Assembly (NCBI GenBank): GCA_017412705.1
Contig: JAFPWS010000036.1
Span: 1 to 64,000 of the forward strand
DNA: 64,000 nt
DNA from: Prevotella sp.
GTDB lineage: Bacteria > Bacteroidota > Bacteroidia > Bacteroidales > Bacteroidaceae
Direction: 5' to 3'
How positions within the stretch are numbered: the stretch's first letter is position 1; each line of letters opens with the position of its first letter. Below, piece after piece: positions 32,448 through 41,140 of the stretch. The notes under the pieces were generated by a model. It was given only the letters and a program-made list of their open reading frames with translations. It searched no databases and was not told the DNA's origin. Position numbers and translations under genes: made by a program.

Positions 32448-33755
32448 TTATAGTTTACGATGATCTATCACATGTGCGCTCTTGCCCTGACTGCGCTCAA
32501 TGGTGTTGGGCGCCTTGAGCTGCACCTTGGCAGCAATGCTGAGCACACTCTTGAGCTTGTTGGCCAGTCTCTTCTCTAAGGCGTCGACAGCTGCGGGCGT
32601 GTCGAAGATGCCGGTGAAGTGCTCCTGACGAATCTCCACCTGTACCTGAAGCGTATCGAGATTGTTGACACGGTCGACGATGAGCATGTAGCGTGGAGCG
32701 AACTCTGGCATGGAGAGCACGACGCTTTCCACCTGTGAGGGGAACACGTTGATGCCTCGGATGATGAGCATATCGTCTGAACGTCCCTCGATGCGTCCCA
32801 TGCGGATGGCGGTGCGGCCGCAGTCGCATTGTCCGTCCATGAGGTGGCAGAGGTCGCGGGTGCGGTAGCGTAGCACAGGCATTCCCTCCTTGGTCAGCGT
32901 GGTGAAGACGAGCTCACCCGTCTGTCCGTAGGGCAGAGGCTCGAGCGTGGTGGGGTTGATGATTTCGGGGTAGAAGTGGTCTTCGCAGATGTGGCTTCCG
33001 TGCTGCATCTGACATTCGTAGCTCACCGAGGGTCCCATCACCTCAGAGAGGCCGTAGAGGTTGTAGCCCTTCAGACCCAGACGCTCCTGAATCTCAGTGC
33101 GCATCTGCTCGGTCCAAGGCTCGGCACCAAAAGCACCCACACGCAGCTTAATCTGGTCTTTCTTGATGCCCATCTTATCCATGGTCTCAGCCAGATAGAG
33201 GGCATACGACGGGGTGCAGGCAATACCTGTCACACCCAGATCGCGAATCAGCTTCAGGTGTTTCTCCGTATTTCCTGTCGACGCCGGCACTACAGCGGCA
33301 CCAATATGCTCTACACCATAGTGTGCCCCCAATCCGCCAGTAAACAGGCCATATCCGTATGATACGGAAAAGGTGTCGTCGCGGGTGATGCCATAGGCCG
33401 TCAGACATCGTGCCATACACTCGCTCCACACCCCGATGTCCTTGCGGGTATAGCCCACAATGGTTGGATTACCGGTGGTGCCACTGGAGGCGTGGATACG
33501 GATAATCTCACTCTGCGGGGCAGCCTGCAGACCGAAGGGATAGTTGTCGCGCAGGTCCTTCTTGGTGGTGAAGGGCAGCTTCTTGATGTCCTCGATGGTC
33601 TGTATGTCGTCAGGACGGATGTCCAGATCCTGCATCTTGTTACGATAGAAGGGTACGTGGTGATAGACATATTCCACAATCTTGTGAAGGCGTTTGCCTT
33701 GGAGCGCACTCATTTCGTCGCGACTCATACATTCTTTGTTAGGATTCCAAATCAT
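32448..33755 (-). CDS. paaK: Second phenylacetate-CoA ligase
   Basis: 435-aa PaaK paralogue. Motifs parallel the first copy: RLHKIVEYVYHHVPFYRNKM, FTTKKDLRDNYPFG, HASSGTTGNPTIVGYT, GAEPWTEQMR, EGRSDDMLIIRGINVFPSQVE. The two copies are well diverged, so this is an old duplication, not a recent one. ATG at 33755 was chosen because it starts the family's typical MIWNPNKECMSRDEM N terminus; an upstream frame runs into the transporter gene and has no family match. Two ligases suggest two aryl acids, for example phenylacetate and indoleacetate. It lies 32 nt after the symporter. Confidence 0.93.
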   Translation of the reverse strand: MIWNPNKECMSRDEMSALQGKRLHKIVEYVYHHVPFYRNKMQDLDIRPDDIQTIEDIKKLPFTTKKDLRDNYPFGLQAAPQSEIIRIHASSGTTGNPTIVGYTRKDIGVWSECMARCLTAYGITRDDTFSVSYGYGLFTGGLGAHYGVEHIGAAVVPASTGNTEKHLKLIRDLGVTGIACTPSYALYLAETMDKMGIKKDQIKLRVGAFGAEPWTEQMRTEIQERLGLKGYNLYGLSEVMGPSVSYECQMQHGSHICEDHFYPEIINPTTLEPLPYGQTGELVFTTLTKEGMPVLRYRTRDLCHLMDGQCDCGRTAIRMGRIEGRSDDMLIIRGINVFPSQVESVVLSMPEFAPRYMLIVDRVNNLDTLQVQVEIRQEHFTGIFDTPAAVDALEKRLANKLKSVLSIAAKVQLKAPNTIERSQGKSAHVIDHRKL

Positions 33756-33787
33756 AGTTGTTTTTGTTATTGAGTTTTTATTCTTAT

Positions 33788-35311
33788 TTATTTGTAACAC
33801 TGGAAGATGGTATCTACCTTGTCGCGGTTCATTTTCGGAGAGAGCAGGCTGACAATCCACACGACGGGGAAGCCTCCCACCATGGCGATGGCTCCGCAGT
33901 TGATGGGATTGATGGGATTGCCCAGTAGCATGTTGACCACCGTGATGCCCACGCCCCAGATGAAGCAGGCCCATACAGAGGCTGTGGTCACGCCACGCCA
34001 GTAAAGACCCAGCATGAAGGGAGCTAGGAAGGCACCGGCCAGCGCACCCCACGAGATACCCATCAGTTGGGCGATGAACGTGGGTGGGTTGAGGGCTATC
34101 ATCAGCGAGATGACGATGAAGAACACAATCAGCACGCGCATGACTACCACCTTACGGCGCTCAATCTTCTCAGAGACGATGTCGTCGATGGTTCCGTCCT
34201 CCACCTCGCCAGGCAATGACTTCTTGTCGCGGTAAATGAGGTCGAGCGTCATGGTTGACGACGAGGTCAGTACCAGTGAAGCCAGTGTCGACATAGAGGC
34301 AGAGAGCACCAGCAGCACCACAAGGGCGATGATGGCATCGGGCAGGGTGACGAGCATTGAGGGTACAATGCTGTCGAAAGCCAGCTTGCCGTTAGGGAGT
34401 ACGGGAGGCATGCCAAACAGACGCCCAAAGCCTCCAAGGAAGTAGCATCCTCCTGCCACGATGAGGGCAAAGAGGGTAGAGATGATGGTGCCGCGCTTGA
34501 TGGCACTCTCGTCGGTGATGCTATAGAACTTACCCACCATCTGTGGCAGTCCCCATGTGCCCAGCGAGGTCAGGATGACCACACCCAGCAGGTTCCAGGG
34601 GTCAGGACCAAAGAGGTCGGCAAAACCACCATTCGTGGCAGGATTGTCGTCAGCAGGTAATGCAGCCATTTTCTCCACCGCAGCATTCAGGCCACCCTGC
34701 GTGTTCAGCACGGCAGCAATGACCACGACAATGCCAAACAGCATGATGATTCCCTGTATAAAGTCGTTCATGGCTGTGGCCTTGTAGCCGCCCAGAATGA
34801 CGTAAACAGCTGTCAGGATGGCCATGATGACCACACAATACTCGTAAGGTATGCCAAAGCCCATCTCAAACAGCGTCGATATGCCTTTATAGACACCTGC
34901 TGTGTAAGGAATGAGGAATACGAAGGCGATGATAGAGGCTGCCACACGCAGTCCCTGGTCACCAAAACGGGTACCGAAGAAGTCGGGCATGGTACGGCTT
35001 TCAATATGTTGTGTCATCAGCTTGGTGCGACGACCCAGCAGGATCCATGCCAGCAGCGAACCGATGACGGCATTGCCGATACCAATCCAAGTCGACGACA
35101 GACCATACTTCCATCCGAATTGTCCTGCATAGCCCACGAAGACCACAGCAGAGAAATAGCTCGTACCATAGGCGAAAGCTGTCAGCCAGGGACCTACGGA
35201 GCGTCCACCCAGCACGAAACCGTCTACACTGGCAGCCTGCTTACGACTGTAAAGTCCTACACCCAGCATGACTGCAAAGAATATAATCGTTAAAAGTATC
35301 TTGATAATCAT
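33788..35311 (-). CDS. Sodium:solute symporter (SSS family)
   Basis: A 507-aa transporter with about 13 helices of the SSS/PutP fold. Seen: VDGFVLGGRSVGPWLTAFAYGTSYFSAVVFVG in TM1-2, GTWGLPQMVGKFYSI, and SASMSTLASLVLTSSS, which holds the Ser/Thr residues of the second sodium site. The family moves proline, pantothenate, acetate and phenylacetate with Na+. Its position between an outer-membrane porin and two phenylacetate-CoA ligases points to an aryl or other carboxylic acid. It is co-directional with the porin (46 nt gap) and ligases (32 nt gap). Substrate is inference. Confidence 0.92.
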   Translation of the reverse strand: MIIKILLTIIFFAVMLGVGLYSRKQAASVDGFVLGGRSVGPWLTAFAYGTSYFSAVVFVGYAGQFGWKYGLSSTWIGIGNAVIGSLLAWILLGRRTKLMTQHIESRTMPDFFGTRFGDQGLRVAASIIAFVFLIPYTAGVYKGISTLFEMGFGIPYEYCVVIMAILTAVYVILGGYKATAMNDFIQGIIMLFGIVVVIAAVLNTQGGLNAAVEKMAALPADDNPATNGGFADLFGPDPWNLLGVVILTSLGTWGLPQMVGKFYSITDESAIKRGTIISTLFALIVAGGCYFLGGFGRLFGMPPVLPNGKLAFDSIVPSMLVTLPDAIIALVVLLVLSASMSTLASLVLTSSSTMTLDLIYRDKKSLPGEVEDGTIDDIVSEKIERRKVVVMRVLIVFFIVISLMIALNPPTFIAQLMGISWGALAGAFLAPFMLGLYWRGVTTASVWACFIWGVGITVVNMLLGNPINPINCGAIAMVGGFPVVWIVSLLSPKMNRDKVDTIFQCYK

Positions 35312-35357
35312 AATGTTATTTCGTTATTCCGATTTTTCGTTATTTCGATAGAGATAA

Positions 35358-36440
35358 TCACTTCTTCTTGCCCGTATAGTCCAGACGTATCTGCATCTGA
35401 GCCATGATGGCGTGGTTGGCGCCATGGATGAATTGGCCTTCCTGCGTGTAGGCGCTCTTGTAGACATACTGCAGCTGGACGCGGCACTTCTTGTAGAACC
35501 AGTACTGCACACCAGCGATGGCCTTGTGCTGGTCCATACCCAGCGAGGTGTTGAAGTTGAAGAAGTCGTACGACCCTACCAGGTCGACACCTTTGCCCAA
35601 AGGCACGTTGCCGGTGACGTAGGCACCACGACTGGTGGCACATCCGTCTTTACCCTCCAGATATTCACCATGAACATTCACCTGGGGCGACTTGTAATCG
35701 AAGCCTATCGTCCAGCGATTACGCTTATAGTTGTCGCCCTCCTTGATGTCGGGGTTATAGAGCGACTCCTTGATGGCATGTCCACGACCCAGCTGACCTG
35801 TAGCCACCAGATTGAGGCCTTTCACAGGACGATACTCCAGACGGGCAATGAAGTCTTTCTCCTTGTTGCCGTCTTTCTTGTTGATGCCCTGTCCGTTCAT
35901 CACCTGTGCTTCGTAGCGTAACTTGCCGTCGTTGGTTTCGCCAAAAAGGGCCAGTCCGAGGTCACGACCGTATTGCACACCCATCAGAGGGTCGCTGCCA
36001 CATCCTGTCAGGAAGGTGACGCTCTCTGAATAGACATCGATGGCCTCCATGGCTGTAGGCGACAGGGGGTTCTCCAGCGATACTCCGTTCTTGAACTGTC
36101 CCAGGCGAACGGTCAGTGCCTTGTTGTTGGTGATGCGGAAATCGGTATAGTACTCCTGTACGACGCTCGAGAAGTCGTGCATAAACAGGAACGACCAGCG
36201 GTCGGTAATCTGGGCATTGGCCCAGAAAAGGATGCGCTTCACCTCGAAGGTGCCTTTATCCTCACCGCCCTGGTGCGTGTAGTTGAAGCCGCCCTGTGCA
36301 TAACCATGTAGCTGGACACGTTCTGTAACATCTTTAAGCCAGTCAAAGTCTGACTTCTTTTCTTGTCCCATTGCAGCAGTGCTGCTGAACACGGCCAGCA
36401 GCGTGGCCAGTGTCGCTTGGATGAATGTTTTCTTCTTCAT
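35358..36440 (-). CDS. OprO/P-like outer-membrane porin
   Basis: A 360-aa porin with a signal peptide (ATLLAVFSSTAAMGQ). The mature part opens with VQLHGYAQGGFNYTHQGG and FEVKRILFWANAQITDRWSFLFMHDFS, a pattern found in the phosphate-selective porin (OprO/P) family, and ends in repeated amphipathic strands (KCRVQLQYVYKS...QMQIRLDYTGKKK). In Bacteroidetes these barrels are not limited to phosphate. Adjacent genes encode an inner-membrane SSS symporter and aryl-acid enzymes, so an import route across both membranes is likely. Its substrate cannot be deduced from the sequence. Confidence 0.88.
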   Translation of the reverse strand: MKKKTFIQATLATLLAVFSSTAAMGQEKKSDFDWLKDVTERVQLHGYAQGGFNYTHQGGEDKGTFEVKRILFWANAQITDRWSFLFMHDFSSVVQEYYTDFRITNNKALTVRLGQFKNGVSLENPLSPTAMEAIDVYSESVTFLTGCGSDPLMGVQYGRDLGLALFGETNDGKLRYEAQVMNGQGINKKDGNKEKDFIARLEYRPVKGLNLVATGQLGRGHAIKESLYNPDIKEGDNYKRNRWTIGFDYKSPQVNVHGEYLEGKDGCATSRGAYVTGNVPLGKGVDLVGSYDFFNFNTSLGMDQHKAIAGVQYWFYKKCRVQLQYVYKSAYTQEGQFIHGANHAIMAQMQIRLDYTGKKK

Positions 36441-36474
36441 AGTCTTTGTTTGTTTTTGTTTGTTGGTTATGTTG

Positions 36475-37782
36475 TTAATTATTAGTCTCGAAGATGGTCA
36501 TGCGCTCCTCCAGCTGGTCGTACTGGTGATCTTCTATAAAAGAGGTACACACGCGCAAGCCTTCCTGATGCGAGCCAGTGGTGATGAGGCAGATGGCCGA
36601 AACACCATAGTACATCAGCTCTTTAGCCAGTTGTCCGCTGGTCATGTCCTTATAGCCAATGGTGAAGTAGAAACCATCGGCGACAGGACGGTCGAGGTCC
36701 TTGTCGTAGACGATGTGGAAGCCATGTTTGCAGAAGATTTCCTTCAGCTTATGGGCACGGTCGCCATAGACTTTCACCTCGCTGCGGAAATTGTACTCTC
36801 CGTCGCAGGCGGCACGGAACATTGCGGCCAAGGCATACTGGGCCGAGTGGCTGGTGCCTGACGAGAGGGCATAGAGCATGCGGGTGGAGAATACCAGTCC
36901 GAAGGGCAGACCCTCGTAGCGTGCGCTGAGGTCGTCGTAATGACGGTGGAACAGCTTGTTCGAGATGCATACCACACCGATGCGCTCACCAGCATAACTG
37001 AACGCCTTTGAACCAGAGATGAGTAGCATGTAGTTGTCCGTATAGTGTGCCACTGTGGGCTGATAGGGTGCCTCGAAGGGTTTCGACAGGTCCTGACGGA
37101 AATCCATAGCAAAGTAAGCCAGGTCTTCCATCACGATGGCATCGTATTTCGTAGCCAGCTGTCCGATGACTTCCAGCTCCTGCTCTGTCAGGCATACCCA
37201 TGACGGGTTGTTGGGGTTGGAGTAGACGATGGCGCAGATGTTGCCATTCTTTAGGTATGACTCCAGTTTCGGCCCCAGCTTGTCGCCACGGAAGTCGTAG
37301 ACGTCGAAGTTCTCGTACTTGACGCCCTGCACCTGCAGCTGCATCTTCTGTACGGGGAAACCTGGATCGATGAAAAGAACGGTATCCTTCTTCTTGTCAG
37401 CCTGCGAACAGGTAAGGAACGAGGCGAAGGTGCCCTGCATGCTTCCTGTAACGGGAATACAGCCCTCAGGAGCAATGTCTACATTGATGAAGGCCTTGAC
37501 AAAGCGCGAGGCCTGCTTCTTCAGCTCAGGATAGCCTTGGATGTCGGGATAGGAGTGGGCGATGCCGTCCTGCAATGCCTTGATCTGAGCATCGACACCC
37601 ACCTGTGCGGCAGGCAGACCAGGAATGCCCATCTCCATCTTGATGAACTCAACACCACTCTCCTTTTCGGCCATAGCAGCAACCTGCTTGACTTCACGGA
37701 TGGTGGCTTTGGCGAAGTCCTGAATGCCCAGCTTGGCAATCAGTCCGTCGACGATTTCTTTCTTTATGGGTGTTGGTTTCAT
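36475..37782 (-). CDS. PLP-dependent class I/II aminotransferase, aromatic by context
   Basis: A 435-aa fold-type I aminotransferase. YSNPNNPSW (cofactor-binding NPNNP), MEDLAYFAMDF (Asp that binds the pyridine nitrogen) and SGSKAFSYAGERIG (catalytic Lys and phosphate-binding Arg) are in the usual order. The start overlaps the iorB stop by 4 bp (ATGA), a strong sign of joint function: arylpyruvates are the substrate of Ior and the keto product of aromatic aminotransferases. The porin gene follows after 34 nt. Exact amino acid specificity (Phe, Tyr, Trp) is inference. Confidence 0.92.
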   Translation of the reverse strand: MKPTPIKKEIVDGLIAKLGIQDFAKATIREVKQVAAMAEKESGVEFIKMEMGIPGLPAAQVGVDAQIKALQDGIAHSYPDIQGYPELKKQASRFVKAFINVDIAPEGCIPVTGSMQGTFASFLTCSQADKKKDTVLFIDPGFPVQKMQLQVQGVKYENFDVYDFRGDKLGPKLESYLKNGNICAIVYSNPNNPSWVCLTEQELEVIGQLATKYDAIVMEDLAYFAMDFRQDLSKPFEAPYQPTVAHYTDNYMLLISGSKAFSYAGERIGVVCISNKLFHRHYDDLSARYEGLPFGLVFSTRMLYALSSGTSHSAQYALAAMFRAACDGEYNFRSEVKVYGDRAHKLKEIFCKHGFHIVYDKDLDRPVADGFYFTIGYKDMTSGQLAKELMYYGVSAICLITTGSHQEGLRVCTSFIEDHQYDQLEERMTIFETNN

Positions 37783-38351
37783 CGCTGCGCCTCCTTACCT
37801 ATGGCAAGTGCCTTGATATTTGCCTCAACGATGGCCTCGCCCTTGCGTCCGAAGACACGACGGATGGCATCCTCCAGCTTCTTGTACTCAATGCCCAGGG
37901 CCTTCTGTGCGGCACCCAGCAGGATGACGTTGGCAGAACGGGGGATACCTGCGTCCTTAGCCTTCTGCTCAATGTCGAGCAAGATGACGTTGGGCAGCTT
38001 GTCGAGGTCGGCCTTGACAACAGCCATATCAGGATAGTTGGGGATGTTGACGAAAGGAGTTGACGAGGTGATGACCCAGCCTTCCTTCTTCAAGAAGGGC
38101 AGGTAGCGCAGGGCCTCCATTGGCTCCATCGAGATGATGACGTCAGCGCCTCCCTTGGCAATGAGGTCGCTGGCAATGGGCTCGCTGGAGATGCGAAGGT
38201 TTGACTGTACGTCGCCTCCACGCTGGCTCATGCCGTGAACCTCGGCCTGCTTGATATATAGGTTCTCATTCATGGCTGCCTCGCCAATGATGGTAGCGAT
38301 AGAGAGGATGCCTTGTCCTCCTACACCACAAAGGATGATATCTGTTTTCAT
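37779..38351 (-). CDS. iorB: Indolepyruvate:ferredoxin oxidoreductase, beta subunit
   Basis: A 190-aa gamma-domain subunit of the 2-oxoacid:ferredoxin oxidoreductases. The signature DIILCGVGGQGILSIATIIGEAA is at the N terminus, followed by HGMSQRGGDVQSNLRIS. With IorA it converts arylpyruvates and CoA to aryl-acetyl-CoA, CO2 and reduced ferredoxin, or runs in reverse as a reductive carboxylase. It overlaps iorA and the aminotransferase gene by 4 bp on each side, so the three are translationally coupled. Confidence 0.96.
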   Translation of the reverse strand: MKTDIILCGVGGQGILSIATIIGEAAMNENLYIKQAEVHGMSQRGGDVQSNLRISSEPIASDLIAKGGADVIISMEPMEALRYLPFLKKEGWVITSSTPFVNIPNYPDMAVVKADLDKLPNVILLDIEQKAKDAGIPRSANVILLGAAQKALGIEYKKLEDAIRRVFGRKGEAIVEANIKALAIGKEAQR

Positions 38352-39946
38352 TTTGCTTTCTTTTGCTTAAGGTGTCTTTGTAATGTTTGCATACACTCGC
38401 GTCGTGGAATGATGACGCTGGTGCCGTGATAGTTAATCTCGTCGCGTATCATCTGCGTAATCTCAGGCATGTTCTTGGGCAGGGGAACGACAACTTTCAG
38501 GTGCTCGTCGCTCAGGCCCAGACCGCGACAGATGGCCTCGAACTTATTGGTGCCTGCAGAGTCTTGGCCACCCGTCATACCTGTCGTCAGGTTGTCAGAG
38601 ATGATGACGGTGATGTCGGCATTCTCGTTGATGGCATCGAGCAGACCCGTCATGCCGCTATGGGTGAAGGTAGAGTCGCCGATGATGGCAACGGCAGGCC
38701 ACTGACCGGCGTCAGAGGCACCCTTTGCCATAGTGATAGAGGCACCCATGTCGACGCACGAGTGGATGGCACGGAAGGGAGGCAGGAAGCCCAGCGTGTA
38801 GCAACCGATGTCGCCAAAGACGCGTGGGTTGTCGTACTCCTTCAGCACCTCGTTCAGGGCAGCATAGACGTCCCGGTGGCCACAACCCTGGCATAGTGCG
38901 GGTGGACGTGGAGCCACGTCGGCACAGGGGTCGAAGCACTGGCCTGTCTCCATGCCCAACGCCTTCTTGACAATGTCTGGATTCAGCTCGCCAGTACGCG
39001 GCAGTGTGCCGTCCAGCTTGCCGTGGATGGTCTTCAGGTCGCCTACGCCACGTACGATGTCCTCGATGAAGGGCTGGCCCTCCTCTACAATGAGCACCTC
39101 CTGGCACTCGTCCATCAGCTGGCGTACCAGCTGCTTGGGCAGGGGATACTGCGACACCTTCAGGATGGTATAGGGACATCCGTTGGGGAAGCACTCCATG
39201 ACATAGTTGTAGCCGATGCCGCTGGCCAGAATGCCAAGCTTCTTGTCGTCACCTTTTATATATTTATTATAGGTAGAGCTGATGGCGTCCAGCTCCAGCT
39301 GAGTCTGCTGGGCTGTCACGTGGTCGTTGCGCTTGCGGGCATTGGCAGGCAGCAGCACCCAGTTGGCTGCTACGGCGTTGTAGTTCAGGGCATTCTGCTC
39401 GCGAGCCTCTTCCTGTACCTCTACGACGGCACGTGAGTGGGCCATACGCGTGGTGACACGCATCAATACGGGCAGGCACTGCTGCTCAGAGTATTCGAAG
39501 GCCTTAGCCATCATGTCGTAGGCTTCCTGCTGATTGGAAGGCTCGAAGGTGGGTATCATGGCAAACTTACCATAGAAGCGTGAGTCCTGCTCGTCCTGTG
39601 AGGAGTGCATCGAGGGGTCGTCGGCTACCAGCACGATGACACCACCGTTGACACCTGTCATACCACTGTTTACAAACGGGTCTGCACAGACGTTCAGTCC
39701 TACGTGCTTCATGCACACCAGGGCGCGCTTGCCCATGAACGACATACCCAAGGCAGCCTCCATAGCTGTCTTTTCGTTGGTCGACCAGCGACTGTGGATG
39801 CCACGCTCCTTGGCTAACTGGTTGCCCTGAATGAACTCCGTGATTTCTGTCGACGGTGTGCCAGGATAGGCATACACACCACTCAGTCCGGCATGTATGG
39901 CTCCCAATGCAATGGCCTCGTCGCCCAATAATAGTTTTTTTGTCAT
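38348..39946 (-). CDS. iorA: Indolepyruvate:ferredoxin oxidoreductase, alpha subunit
   Basis: 532 aa. The N-terminal pyrimidine-binding domain (LLLGDEAIALGAIHAGLSGVYAYPGTPSTEI) and the C-terminal TPP-binding domain (FGDIGCYTLG and GDSTFTHSGMTGLLDAI...IISDN) are both clear. It acts on indole-, phenyl- or hydroxyphenylpyruvate with thiamine diphosphate. The chain ends at VIIPRRECMQTLQRHLKQ, just where archaeal IorA continues into a two-cluster ferredoxin domain; that domain is absent. PALCQGCGHRD supplies a CxxC in the middle. It heads the cluster, behind a TTG-N20-TAATTTTG promoter. Confidence 0.95.
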   Translation of the reverse strand: MTKKLLLGDEAIALGAIHAGLSGVYAYPGTPSTEITEFIQGNQLAKERGIHSRWSTNEKTAMEAALGMSFMGKRALVCMKHVGLNVCADPFVNSGMTGVNGGVIVLVADDPSMHSSQDEQDSRFYGKFAMIPTFEPSNQQEAYDMMAKAFEYSEQQCLPVLMRVTTRMAHSRAVVEVQEEAREQNALNYNAVAANWVLLPANARKRNDHVTAQQTQLELDAISSTYNKYIKGDDKKLGILASGIGYNYVMECFPNGCPYTILKVSQYPLPKQLVRQLMDECQEVLIVEEGQPFIEDIVRGVGDLKTIHGKLDGTLPRTGELNPDIVKKALGMETGQCFDPCADVAPRPPALCQGCGHRDVYAALNEVLKEYDNPRVFGDIGCYTLGFLPPFRAIHSCVDMGASITMAKGASDAGQWPAVAIIGDSTFTHSGMTGLLDAINENADITVIISDNLTTGMTGGQDSAGTNKFEAICRGLGLSDEHLKVVVPLPKNMPEITQMIRDEINYHGTSVIIPRRECMQTLQRHLKQKKAK

Positions 39947-39983
39947 ATATGTCTTTTTGTTAGATTTTTATTCATTTGGCTTG

Positions 39984-40014
39984 CAAAATTACGGTTTTTT
40001 ATTCAATCTAACAA
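39984..40014 (-). promoter_or_regulatory. Promoter of the ior/paaK cluster
   Basis: TTG (40012-40014), 20 nt, TAATTTTG (39984-39991) on the minus strand, 37 nt before the iorA ATG. It is nested back-to-back with the pyrE promoter. Confidence 0.7.
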
Positions 40015-40032
40015 ATAATATGATGATAAAAA

Positions 40033-40063
40033 TTGGTTTTTTGCTTACTTCTTCGTACCTTTG
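40033..40063 (+). promoter_or_regulatory. Promoter of the pyrE operon
   Basis: TTG (40033-40035), 20 nt, TACCTTTG (40056-40063), then 31 nt to the ATG at 40095. A canonical Bacteroidetes promoter. Confidence 0.8.
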
Positions 40064-40094
40064 TAGCCCCAAAGAAACAAAATCGCAAGGAATT

Positions 40095-40727
40095 ATGGAT
40101 ACAATCAAACATCTTTTTGCACAAAAGCTGATGGACATCAAGGCCATCAAGCTGCAGCCTAACGAACCTTTTACATGGGCCTCGGGCTGGAAGTCGCCAA
40201 TCTATACGGACAATCGCAAGACGCTGGGCTTTGCTGACGTCCGCTCGTTTGTCAAGCTCGAGCTTTGCCACGCTATTCAGGAGTATTTCCCTGAGGCTGA
40301 GGCTGTGGCAGGTGTCGCTACGGGAGCCATTGCACAGGGTGCCTTGGTGGCTGACGAGCTGGGTCTGCCCTATGCCTACGTGCGTCCGAAGCCAAAGGAT
40401 CACGGCATGGGCAACCAGGTGGAAGGCGAACTGAAGGAGGGTGCCAAGGTGGTGGTCGTCGAGGACCTCATCTCTACGGGCGGCTCAAGTCTGAAGGCTG
40501 TCGAGGCCCTGCGCCAATATGGCGTCGAGGTCATTGGTATGGTGGCATCGTTCACCTATGGCTTCCCTGTTGCTGAGCAGGCTTTTCAGGAGGCTGGCGT
40601 TAGGCTGGTGACCCTAAGCGACTATGCCGCTGTGCTGGAGCAGGCTGCAAAGACGGGCTATATCAAATCTGAGGAGATAGAAGTGTTGAACGAGTGGCGT
40701 CAGTCACCAAGTACTTGGAAGCAATGA
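40095..40727 (+). CDS. pyrE: Orotate phosphoribosyltransferase
   Basis: 210-aa PyrE, joining orotate to PRPP in pyrimidine synthesis. Markers: FTWASGWKSPIYTDNRK near the N terminus, VAGVATGAIAQGALVA, YVRPKPKDHGMGNQVEG (flexible catalytic loop), and the PRPP-binding VVVVEDLISTGGSSLKAVEAL. ATG at 40095 follows a well-placed promoter and starts the normal N terminus (MDTIKHLFAQKL). An earlier frame would reach back across the promoter into the iorA gene. It is coupled to the SRPBCC gene by an ATGA overlap. Confidence 0.96.
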   Translation: MDTIKHLFAQKLMDIKAIKLQPNEPFTWASGWKSPIYTDNRKTLGFADVRSFVKLELCHAIQEYFPEAEAVAGVATGAIAQGALVADELGLPYAYVRPKPKDHGMGNQVEGELKEGAKVVVVEDLISTGGSSLKAVEALRQYGVEVIGMVASFTYGFPVAEQAFQEAGVRLVTLSDYAAVLEQAAKTGYIKSEEIEVLNEWRQSPSTWKQ

Positions 40728-41137
40728 CAAAGTTTGAGAGTAGCGTCAAGCAGATACCCTATCCCGTAGAGGATGTGTATCGCAACATCAGCGACCTGAG
40801 TAATCTGGAGCGTGTGCGCGACCGTGTGCCTGAGGACAAGCTGAACAGCTTCTCCTTCGACAGCGACTCCGTGAGTGTGAATGTCAATCCCGTAGGCGAC
40901 CTGAAGCTGCGCATCATAGAGCGCGAGGAGAACAAGTGTGTCAAGTTCGAGACGGAGCAGTCGCCGATGCCCTTCAACCTGTGGATTCAGGTGTTGCCCG
41001 TCAGCGAGACGGAGAGCAAGATGAAGGTTACCGTCAAGGCCGACATCCCCTTCATGCTGAAAGGCATGGTGGCCGGTCCCTTGCAGGACGGTGTCGAGAA
41101 GATAGCTGATGCCCTGTCACAAATTCCGTTTAAGTAA
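40724..41137 (+). CDS. SRPBCC-family ligand-binding protein
   Basis: A 137-aa protein with the START/polyketide-cyclase-like (SRPBCC) pattern: an N-terminal strand and two helices (KFESSVKQIPYPVEDVYRNISDLSNLERV), central antiparallel strands, and a long C-terminal helix (VAGPLQDGVEKIADALSQIPF). It has no signal peptide and is probably cytoplasmic. The fold binds a hydrophobic ligand; no catalytic residues are evident. It sits between pyrE (4-bp overlap) and argH (3-nt gap), so its product may assist nucleotide or arginine synthesis, but no direct function is known to me. Confidence 0.8.
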   Translation: MTKFESSVKQIPYPVEDVYRNISDLSNLERVRDRVPEDKLNSFSFDSDSVSVNVNPVGDLKLRIIEREENKCVKFETEQSPMPFNLWIQVLPVSETESKMKVTVKADIPFMLKGMVAGPLQDGVEKIADALSQIPFK

Positions 41138-41140
41138 AGA

